From: Geobacter sp. UBA5730 | GTDB taxonomy: Bacteria; Desulfobacterota; Desulfuromonadia; Geobacterales; Pseudopelobacteraceae | Reading direction: 5' to 3' | DNA: 64,000 nucleotides | Assembly: GCA_002419465.1 (NCBI GenBank) | Contig: DIGE01000012.1 | Location: forward strand, 79,538 to 143,537 | Notes under the pieces: generated by a model | The model's database searches: none | Seen by the model: the letters and a program-made list of their open reading frames with translations, nothing else | What the model was told of the DNA's origin: nothing | Shown: positions 9,433-16,323 of the stretch, piece after piece | Layout: every line of letters begins with the position of its first letter | Numbering within the stretch: the stretch's first letter is position 1 | Made by a program: the position numbers and the translations under genes

Positions 9433-9948
9433 ATGGAGATCTATCTGGTACGGCACGCAGAGGCGCTGGAACGCAAAGAGGGCCTGGCGGACGAGGTGCG
9501 ACACCTGACCCGCCGGGGGCGCAAGCAGGCTTCCAAGCAGGCAAAACGGCTTAAAAAACGCAAGGTACGGCCTGAGCTGATCATCACCAGCCCGCTGGTG
9601 CGGGCCGTGCAAACCGCTGAACTGTTGGCTGCCGAGTTGGGCAAGGATGCCGTGGTGGCGGCTCAGCTCTGCCTGACCGGCGATGCCGATGCTGAAACTG
9701 TGGTGACCATGCTCCGCGAGGCTGGCAAACTGAAATCGGTGATGCTGGTGGGGCATGAGCCCCAGTTATCCCATATCGCAGCACTGTTGCAGGGGTATGA
9801 ACATGTGGCTCCGCTCCAGAAAGGAAGCTGTCTGGCACTGTCCTGGAAGCCTGAAAAACAGGATGCACCTGCCGTCTTTCAGTGGTATGCGGTCAGTGGT
9901 AAAAAACTGATTACCTCGGCACGCAAGGTCCTTGTGCGGTCGGTGTGA
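9433..9948 (+). CDS. sixA: SixA-type phosphohistidine phosphatase
   Basis: A 171-residue histidine phosphatase of the RHG/phosphoglycerate-mutase fold. The catalytic RHA motif is at the N-terminus (YLVRHAEA) and the second His in LVGHEPQLSH. SixA enzymes remove phosphate from phosphohistidine on signalling or PTS proteins. The ATG is preceded by AGGAAAGGGGAAA. It heads a run SixA-CHAD-Ppx-RMD1 with gaps of 13 bases or less. A weak two-unit Pho-like pair (GTTAC 9330, GCTAC 9341) lies upstream but lacks a well-placed -10. The shorter start was chosen over an upstream in-frame one because it begins the conserved fold. Confidence 0.85.
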   Translation: MEIYLVRHAEALERKEGLADEVRHLTRRGRKQASKQAKRLKKRKVRPELIITSPLVRAVQTAELLAAELGKDAVVAAQLCLTGDADAETVVTMLREAGKLKSVMLVGHEPQLSHIAALLQGYEHVAPLQKGSCLALSWKPEKQDAPAVFQWYAVSGKKLITSARKVLVRSV

Positions 9949-9952
9949 AGCG

Positions 9953-10804
9953 ATGGAAAAGCGTGCTCTGCCTGCCCCCCAGGCCTTGCTGGAGGCCCTG
10001 ACCCATGCGCTGGGCAACCAGTGGGCGGAACTTTTGCGCCTGCGGCAGGCAGTGCTGGAACGTGGTGAAGATGAGGATATCCACGACCTGCGGGTCGCCA
10101 GCCGCAGGCTTCGCGCTGCACTTGAGCTGGCAGCGCCCGGCATAGGCCAGCAGAAGGTTCGAGGCCTGCGATGGCCGGTGCGCGAACTGACCCGCGAGCT
10201 CGGCCAGCTGCGGAATCTGGACGAAGCCCGCAACTACCTGCCAGGTTTACACGATGAGGGGATTGCTCCACTGACGGCAACCTTGGAGCAGCGACGCCGT
10301 CATGAGATGCATCGTATCCGGCACCTGCTGGAGGATCTGCCCTGCAAGCGGCTGACTCGAAAACTGCAGCAGGCCGTTGAACGGCTGCTGCTTTCCGGCG
10401 CTGATCACCACCACACCGTGGTCGGGTGGTTGTCGGATCGCAACCTGACGCTCTACCGCTCGATTCATCAGCTGTTGCAGCTGCCTGAACTTGCGGAACA
10501 TGCTGAAAAGCGGCACCGGTTACGGATCGCCATCAAAAAATGGCGCTATTTCAACGAACTGCTGGCCTTGTTGTGCGGCCGCCAGCCGGGCCAGCTGGTG
10601 GCCCGGCTCAAACACTATCAAACCCTGCTGGGCGATCTGAATGACCGGGAGGTCTTTCAGGAGATGGTGCAGGATGCCGCTGCTCTGCCCGTTACGGTGC
10701 GGCAACGGGTTGAGGTAGTGATCAGCGGCCAGCACCGGCAGCTGATCGAGCAGTTCCGACAACTCATGAAGCAGCAGCCACTGCAGTATCAGTTCATGGC
10801 CTGA
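9953..10804 (+). CDS. CHAD domain protein
   Basis: A 283-residue, strongly helical, Arg/His-rich cytoplasmic protein of the CHAD family. The diagnostic N-terminal DIHDLRVASRRLRAAL motif is present, with further conserved basic helices (ELTRELGQLRNLDEAR; RLRIAIKKWRYFNELL). CHAD domains bind polyphosphate and often sit beside polyphosphate enzymes; the next gene is Ppx/GppA-like, which supports that reading. The start four bases after sixA's stop suggests coupling. Confidence 0.9.
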   Translation: MEKRALPAPQALLEALTHALGNQWAELLRLRQAVLERGEDEDIHDLRVASRRLRAALELAAPGIGQQKVRGLRWPVRELTRELGQLRNLDEARNYLPGLHDEGIAPLTATLEQRRRHEMHRIRHLLEDLPCKRLTRKLQQAVERLLLSGADHHHTVVGWLSDRNLTLYRSIHQLLQLPELAEHAEKRHRLRIAIKKWRYFNELLALLCGRQPGQLVARLKHYQTLLGDLNDREVFQEMVQDAAALPVTVRQRVEVVISGQHRQLIEQFRQLMKQQPLQYQFMA

Positions 10805-10817
10805 GAGGATTGTAGTG

Positions 10818-12362
10818 ATGAAGAACGAGCGTCTGGCCGCCATCGATATCGGCACCAACTCCATCCGTTGCATTGTGGTGGAGGCATCCCGCAGCGGCAG
10901 TTACCGCATCCTGGATGACGAAAAAGAGACCGTCCGGCTTGGCGAGGGGATCGCCTCCCGGGGGGCCATCAGCGACGCCGCAATCCAGCGGGCCGAGCAG
11001 GCGATCACCCGCATGGCCAAGTTGGTCAAGGGCCTGGGCGTTCAGGGAGTAGAGGTGGTGGCCACCAGTGCGGTGCGCAGCGCGGCCAATGGCCCGGCTC
11101 TGGTGGCACGGCTGGAGACGATCCTGGGGGTGCCGATCCAGGTGATCAGCGGTGAGCAGGAAGCTGCTCTGGCAGCCCAGTCGGCCCTGCGCAACTTTGA
11201 TATGCAGGGGCAGCGTTACGGCGTGCTGGATGTGGGCGGCGGCAGCATCGAACTGACCACGGCTCAGGGGCAGGTCGTTGAGGAGCACTACTCGCTGGAG
11301 CTGGGGGCGGTGGTGATGACCGAACGTTTCCTGCGGGCCGACCCGCTCAAGGGCAGCGACCTGGAAAAATTCCGTCGCCATCTGCGGGCCGAGCTGAAGA
11401 AACGGTTCGGTAGCGGCAAGCTGCAACTGCCCCTGCTGGTGGGTTCCGGCGGCACGGTCACCGCCATCGCCCAGATGGTGCTGCAGTACCGCCGTGAAGA
11501 GTTGCCCTCAGTGCACGGTGTGACAGTGCTGCGCTCCGAAGTGGTCCATATACTGGCCATGCTGCAGCGCAAAACCCTCGCTGAACGCAAAACCGTGCCC
11601 GGGCTGTCGCCGGATCGGGCCGATATCATCGTTGCCGGTGTCGGGGTGGTGGATACCCTGATGGAATTTTTCGCCAGCAACAGCTTGCTGGTGAACGGAC
11701 GCGGCATCCGCGAAGGGGTGATTCTGCAGGCCTTGCAGCGTCACGGTCTGGCGCGTCAGGCCCCGGCCCATCGTTCATGGCGCGATGCGGTGCTGGAATT
11801 CGGCCGTAACTGCCAGATCGAAGAGGGCCACGCCCTGCAGGTTGCACGGCTGGCCCTGGCGTTGTTTGACGATCTGGCCAGGCCCTGCGCCCTGAAAAAA
11901 CGCGATCGGGTAGTGCTGGAGGCCGCGGCGATCCTGCACGATGTCGGCGCCTGGATCAGTTACGAGAGTCACCACAAGCATTCCTACCACCTGATCCGCC
12001 ATGCCGAGCTGTTCGGTCTCTCCCCCCGGGAGCGGGAGCTGGCAGCCCAGGTGGCCCGCTATCACCGCAAGGCGCTGCCCAAGAAAAAACATGAGCTGTT
12101 TCAGAAGCTGCCAGCCAAAGAGCAGGCCTTGGTCAGCCGTCTGGGTGGTCTGCTGCGTCTTGCCGACGGCCTGGACCGCCGCCGCTGCGGCGCGGTAGAG
12201 CGGATCTCCTGCGCGCTGCAAGGCAGCGTGGCGCGGCTGACCGTAACCGGCTCCGATGACCTGGCGGTGGAGGTGTTTGGCGGCAGCGCCAAGAAAGAAC
12301 TATTCGAGAAGGCCTTCGGCCTGCAGATTTTGTTCAATGTGCAGTCGGAAGCCGAGGGCTAA
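10818..12362 (+). CDS. ppx: Ppx/GppA family exopolyphosphatase
   Basis: A 514-residue protein with the actin-like Ppx/GppA phosphatase domain (about 5-305; AAIDIGTNSIRCIVVE, EVVATSAVRSAANG, LDVGGGSIEL, VGSGGTVTAIA) followed by an HD-type helical domain (about 320-500; AAILHDVGAWISYESHHKHS). The family hydrolyses polyphosphate or pppGpp; the two activities cannot be told apart from sequence. A GTG lies directly before the ATG; the ATG was preferred because of the GAGAGGAT upstream. It follows the CHAD gene by 13 bases, supporting a polyphosphate module. Confidence 0.92.
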   Translation: MKNERLAAIDIGTNSIRCIVVEASRSGSYRILDDEKETVRLGEGIASRGAISDAAIQRAEQAITRMAKLVKGLGVQGVEVVATSAVRSAANGPALVARLETILGVPIQVISGEQEAALAAQSALRNFDMQGQRYGVLDVGGGSIELTTAQGQVVEEHYSLELGAVVMTERFLRADPLKGSDLEKFRRHLRAELKKRFGSGKLQLPLLVGSGGTVTAIAQMVLQYRREELPSVHGVTVLRSEVVHILAMLQRKTLAERKTVPGLSPDRADIIVAGVGVVDTLMEFFASNSLLVNGRGIREGVILQALQRHGLARQAPAHRSWRDAVLEFGRNCQIEEGHALQVARLALALFDDLARPCALKKRDRVVLEAAAILHDVGAWISYESHHKHSYHLIRHAELFGLSPRERELAAQVARYHRKALPKKKHELFQKLPAKEQALVSRLGGLLRLADGLDRRRCGAVERISCALQGSVARLTVTGSDDLAVEVFGGSAKKELFEKAFGLQILFNVQSEAEG

Positions 12363-12366
12363 CCGC

Positions 12367-13188
12367 ATGGAGCCGATCAACTTTACCGCCTTTGCCCTGG
12401 ATGGCGAGCTTGACCTGAACCGTCTGGCTGTCCGCTTGAACATTGCCCGCAAATACCGCTGGGAAGAGCCGATGCGGCTTAACCCGGTCACCTACACACC
12501 CACCCTGGACGGCGATAGCCTGCAGGTCTACCTCTACTCCTTCGGCGCCCTGGTGTTTGTGAACGGCAGCGACGACCTGGTGGCCCGTTTTCTGGACGGC
12601 ATCAGCCAGTATGCCGATAGCCTCAAGGATCGGCCCCAGCTGCCTTTCCGCGAGGAATACCAATTGGAGATCGACCCGCTGCGGCCACCAGCCTTCAGCA
12701 ACGACTCGGCGGTGGTGCAGCAGTACAGCCAGGCCTGCCAGGAGATCATCTGCCTGGTACTGGCCCAGTCGGTTGCGCTGGAACGGATCGAAGAGCGTAC
12801 CGATGCGGTACTGGACGAGGTGGAAGGGCTGATCGCCCAACTGAAACGGGGCAAACTGGAACTGCCGGACCGCGACCTGGCGCGGCTGGCCTCCATCGTG
12901 TTGGGCTTCAAATATGCTTCGCTGGCCCAGATCATGGTGCTGGACAAGCCTGATATTACTTGGGATAATGCTGATGCCGAGCGGTTCTACCTGACCCTGG
13001 CCGGTCTGTTCGAACTGCGTCCGCGCTATCTGGAGATCAAGCACAAATCCGAGACCCTGCTGGATGTGAACGCGGTCTTTACCAACCTGTCCCATGCCCG
13101 CCGCTCTGCCCGGCTGGAGTGGATCATCATCCTGCTGATCGCCTTCGAGATCATCATGACCCTCTGGGAGAAGTTCTGGGGGGGCTAA
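12367..13188 (+). CDS. RMD1/YagE family (DUF155) membrane-anchored protein
   Basis: A 273-residue protein with the DUF155/RMD1 signature (LYSFGALVFVN near residue 60; helical middle) and a single C-terminal hydrophobic helix (WIIILLIAFEIIMTLW) that would anchor it in the inner membrane. Yeast homologues act in mitochondria and vacuoles, the latter linked to polyphosphate; the bacterial role is unknown. It starts four bases after ppx. The frame stays open for 33 codons beyond the TAA stop and TCG codon (13195-13293), with a protein-like composition; this may be chance, readthrough or a gene remnant. Confidence 0.82.
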   Translation: MEPINFTAFALDGELDLNRLAVRLNIARKYRWEEPMRLNPVTYTPTLDGDSLQVYLYSFGALVFVNGSDDLVARFLDGISQYADSLKDRPQLPFREEYQLEIDPLRPPAFSNDSAVVQQYSQACQEIICLVLAQSVALERIEERTDAVLDEVEGLIAQLKRGKLELPDRDLARLASIVLGFKYASLAQIMVLDKPDITWDNADAERFYLTLAGLFELRPRYLEIKHKSETLLDVNAVFTNLSHARRSARLEWIIILLIAFEIIMTLWEKFWGG

Positions 13189-13314
13189 GGCTCGCTGAAC
13201 GACGCCATCTTCATCCACGATGCACTATCCGGAACGCTGACCGCTCGCAACACGGCCGAAGGGGCAGAATTCATCAACGAACTGACGCTGTAACGGTCAC
13301 GACGTTGTCAGAAC

Positions 13315-14358
13315 CTACAGCAGCGTGTAGTGCTGCTGTAGGGCGCGGTGGCTGCGGTAAGCCGCCAGGTAGCGCGCATCCTCGGCGTAGGTACTGGGAT
13401 AAATTGGTGGCACCGTCTGATGACGCTGTTGGCCATCCACATTGACGAAGGTGAACAGGCATGAGTTGGAGAGCGCTTTGCTGGTGCGGTCACGGCTGAT
13501 CCGCTCAATGCTGGCTTCAACACAGATAAAGCTGTCGCAGGTGTAGACCACCCGGCAGGTGTAGTGTAGTTTGTCCCCCAGCCTGACCGGATGAAAGAAG
13601 TTGATCCGGTTGACCGCTGCTATGATCGCCCGGTGGGGGGCGATCAGTTCGGCGCAGATCGCCGACAGCTCGTAGGCTCGCCGGATGATATAGCCGCCGA
13701 AGATCCGGTGAGGCACATACTCCTGTTCAGGGTACATCCGCTCCCAGCCGTCCACCACCAGCCGATCCGTCTTCATGCCGTTAAATCCAGGCTGGTCCTG
13801 GGCCGTATGCAGCTGTTGCAGCAACTGATACTCTTCACGGCTGGGCGGTTCCTGCTGAGCGGCCTGCTGCTGCCGGTACTGCTCCCGCTCCTGCACCGAT
13901 TTTTCTGCCCGGCGTCGTTCCTGTTCATCCTGGTATTCCAGCGGTGGCAATAGCCTGCTTTCCTCGGCCGCCTCACCCCCACGGGCCACCATGGTGAAGT
14001 AGCAGGAGGCGATATGGGTGGCCGGATCGCCCACATGCTCCACCCGCATCCCCACCACCATCGATGACCTGCCCACATGGTTAATCCGGGCATCGATCTG
14101 GATGTCCTGTCCGCTGTCGACCACGTGGCGCACAATGATGTTGTCGATGGCGGCGGTGACCACCTTGGCGTCGGCATGGGTGCGGCGGGCGTAGCCCAGC
14201 GCCACCTGTTCGGCCATGATATCGAGATCTTCCAGCAGCAGCCCGAACCTGAAGTTGCCCACAATCGGTTCATCAACCACCAGATAGCGCCGCTGAGCCG
14301 CCGGGTCGGTCGCAAGCGGAATCGTTTTGTAGAGCGAGGTTTGCTGAGGTGTTGTCAT
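13315..14358 (-). CDS. Double-hotdog acyl-CoA thioesterase
   Basis: A 347-residue cytoplasmic protein with two hotdog folds (about 20-150 and 205-335) joined by a Glu/Gln/Arg-rich, probably coiled-coil linker near 160-200. The layout matches eukaryote-like acyl-CoA hydrolases of the BFIT/ACOT9 kind: paired segments DNIIVRHVVDSGQDIQIDAR and NRINFFHPVRLGD. It hydrolyses acyl-CoA; chain length cannot be told. AAAGGAG is upstream of the ATG. It converges on the SixA-RMD1 run and its stop region contains a 10-bp hairpin (13315-13324 with 13332-13341). Confidence 0.85.
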   Translation of the reverse strand: MTTPQQTSLYKTIPLATDPAAQRRYLVVDEPIVGNFRFGLLLEDLDIMAEQVALGYARRTHADAKVVTAAIDNIIVRHVVDSGQDIQIDARINHVGRSSMVVGMRVEHVGDPATHIASCYFTMVARGGEAAEESRLLPPLEYQDEQERRRAEKSVQEREQYRQQQAAQQEPPSREEYQLLQQLHTAQDQPGFNGMKTDRLVVDGWERMYPEQEYVPHRIFGGYIIRRAYELSAICAELIAPHRAIIAAVNRINFFHPVRLGDKLHYTCRVVYTCDSFICVEASIERISRDRTSKALSNSCLFTFVNVDGQQRHQTVPPIYPSTYAEDARYLAAYRSHRALQQHYTLL

Positions 14359-14526
14359 ATCGGTCTCCTTTAGGGGAAAGGCATGCCGCGAGGCACTGTA
14401 CGAAATAATTCCGGTACGCTTTCGCCATCGTCCATCAGCAGCATAGCCCGATCCCGGTCATTCGTAAACACCTGCATGCACCATTGGCTCTCTTGCCACT
14501 ATGCGCCAGGCGTGCGCCATATCATT

Positions 14527-14569
14527 GTAACAGGAACGTTGCACCATTGTCATCTTAAGCAGCTATTAT
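14527..14569 (+). promoter_or_regulatory. Three-unit Pho box with well-placed -10
   Basis: GTAAC (14527), GTTGC (14538) and GTCAT (14549) are exactly 11 bases apart. A good -10, TATTAT, lies at 14564-14569, 15 bases after the start of the last unit. This is the clearest Pho promoter in the window. It fills the otherwise gene-free 303-base gap between the thioesterase and the 14,662 gene, in which I see nothing else. Confidence 0.7.
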
Positions 14570-14661
14570 CCCGTGTCAGAAGCCGTTAGAGCGGGCTGAT
14601 TCAGAGAACATACCCCAAGGCGGGGCAGGGTGCCCATGCCAGCGGAACCGGAGGAATATCC

Positions 14662-14865
14662 ATGGCAACCAATTCGCTTGCCGCAGACAAAGAAGACCGC
14701 CTGCAAAAGTGCCGGACCATCATGGCCAATCAACCGCGCCTGATCAGCTACAGCTGGGAAGAGTTTATCACCAGGCTGGCGCAGATCGACGACCCCGCGC
14801 TGCGTGCGATCGGACAGCAGGAGCTGGCAAAGCTGCATCAGCCCCAGCAGCGGCCGAGGGGATAA
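14662..14865 (+). CDS. Small unrecognised protein (67 aa)
   Basis: I do not recognise this protein. It is short, cytoplasmic-looking and charged, with a predicted helix around ISYSWEEFITRLAQID. It has a good ribosome site (CCGGAGGAAT) and lies seven bases before the next gene, with which it should be co-transcribed from the Pho box promoter. Codon use resembles the neighbours. Confidence 0.65.
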   Translation: MATNSLAADKEDRLQKCRTIMANQPRLISYSWEEFITRLAQIDDPALRAIGQQELAKLHQPQQRPRG

Positions 14866-14871
14866 ACCGGC

Positions 14872-15798
14872 ATGCCGCATGCTTTGGCATCAGGGGATAG
14901 TGAAGCCGCCTGTAGCCTGCTTGAACGCCTCTTCATCGAAGACTCGGCCAATGCCGACAGTCTGGACCACAACACCCTGGTGCACCTGCTGTTTATCCGC
15001 AAACGGGCCTTTGAACAGCAGGAGCGCCGTTTTGATCAGGTGCTGCTGGATGCCGGCCGGGCCTGTGACGAACGGGCACGGGACGGCGTGGCCGCTCACC
15101 TGACACAACTGTTCAATTTTTTGATTGGCTTTTTCGGCAAGGTGGAGACTGCCCTGGGGCATATTTCGCGGCTGGCGTTCATGGATAGTGAACACCTGAG
15201 CGTCGCTCTGCTGCTGGAGCTGAAAAAGGATCAGACCATCTTTGACACCATCGAGGCAGGACTGTTTCGACGCTTGTTTGTCGATGATCTGCTTGAAAAC
15301 CCGCTGTTGGGAAGCTACGGCCGGCGGCGGATCAAGAGTCTGGTGCAGGGGATTGAATCTGCCGGTCCAGCTCAGGACGCGGCTGCCATTGAAAAGATCA
15401 TCATCCGCCTGCACTTGCTGGAGAAGGAGGAGCGGCTGTTCATGTGGTTGCTGGATATTATCCGGACCAGGATGACAGAGCCCCAGATGAGCTATCTGAC
15501 CCCGGAAGGGCGCGAGGTGCTGACCAGGCTGGCAACGCTGGAACTGCGGCACCGCCGGCTGTTGGAGGGAGAGTTGCCCGCTGCGCTGTTCCTGCGCGCC
15601 ATGGATACCATCAAGAAAGAGGCGATCTATCGGAATGCAGTGCTGCCAAGGATTATGCAAGGAGATCGCGGCATCCGTGCCGAATTTGTCCGTGAAGCCG
15701 GTCTCGATCTGTTTTATATCGAGGATATCGAGGAGCGGTTCTGCCGGGAGCAGGGCCTGGATCGCGGGCTGCCGGCCAGGCTCAGGGGAGAGGCCTGA
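14872..15798 (+). CDS. Unrecognised helical protein (308 aa)
   Basis: No family was recognised with certainty; it may be a Geobacter-restricted conserved protein. It is mostly alpha-helical and rich in Leu, Arg and Glu, with no signal peptide and no clear membrane helix. A His/Asp/Glu-bearing segment (LLEKEERLFMWLLDIIRTR) recalls PilZ-neighbour or regulatory proteins but is not diagnostic. It shares a transcript with the 67-residue gene and so probably belongs to the Pho regulon. Confidence 0.75.
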   Translation: MPHALASGDSEAACSLLERLFIEDSANADSLDHNTLVHLLFIRKRAFEQQERRFDQVLLDAGRACDERARDGVAAHLTQLFNFLIGFFGKVETALGHISRLAFMDSEHLSVALLLELKKDQTIFDTIEAGLFRRLFVDDLLENPLLGSYGRRRIKSLVQGIESAGPAQDAAAIEKIIIRLHLLEKEERLFMWLLDIIRTRMTEPQMSYLTPEGREVLTRLATLELRHRRLLEGELPAALFLRAMDTIKKEAIYRNAVLPRIMQGDRGIRAEFVREAGLDLFYIEDIEERFCREQGLDRGLPARLRGEA

Positions 15799-15825
15799 CC
15801 AGCTGCCAGACGTCTGAAACAGCTC

Positions 15826-16290
15826 TCAGGCACTTTTTTTCAGCCGTTCACGATATTCGTCATAATCAGGCAGAACCCGGTCATAGGCGTCATGCATCAG
15901 GGGTGACGAGATCATAAAGTCGGCCGTGGACCGATTGCAGGCCACCGGAATATTCCAGACCACCGCTATGCGCAGCAGCGCCTTGACGTCCGGATCATGG
16001 GGCTGTGGCTCCAGCGGATCCCAGAAAAAAATCACCAGATCAATCTCCCCTTCCGCAATTTTTGCCCCGATCTGCAGGTCACCCCCCAACGGGCCGCTCT
16101 GCAGCCGGGCCACCCGCAGATCCAGAGTCTCCTGCAAGAGACTGCCGGTGGTCCCGGTGGCGCACAATTCATGTTCCACCAACACGGCTCGGTTAAAACG
16201 AGCCCATTCGATCAGGTCACGCTTCTTGTGGTCATGGGCAACCAGCGCGATCCGCTTGCGGGGATGCATTTCGACGATCTTGTTTTTCAT
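15826..16290 (-). CDS. mgsA: Methylglyoxal synthase
   Basis: A 154-residue cytoplasmic enzyme. Family motifs include RIALVAHDHKK, the catalytic-site SGPLGGDLQIG segment, and FFWDPLEPQPHDPDVKALLR. It converts dihydroxyacetone phosphate to methylglyoxal and inorganic phosphate, a bypass of lower glycolysis that frees phosphate and is inhibited by it. That fits a phosphate-starvation locus, though no Pho box was seen directly upstream. It may instead be co-transcribed with the kinase-PstS gene 33 bases upstream. Confidence 0.93.
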   Translation of the reverse strand: MKNKIVEMHPRKRIALVAHDHKKRDLIEWARFNRAVLVEHELCATGTTGSLLQETLDLRVARLQSGPLGGDLQIGAKIAEGEIDLVIFFWDPLEPQPHDPDVKALLRIAVVWNIPVACNRSTADFMISSPLMHDAYDRVLPDYDEYRERLKKSA

Positions 16291-16323
16291 GGGCCACCTC
16301 CGCTTATGCCTGCTGGCGTTACC

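Noticed and set aside
15799..15825. Possible terminator between the 308-aa gene and mgsA
   Set aside because: The T-run belongs to the mgsA end and no convincing stem precedes it.
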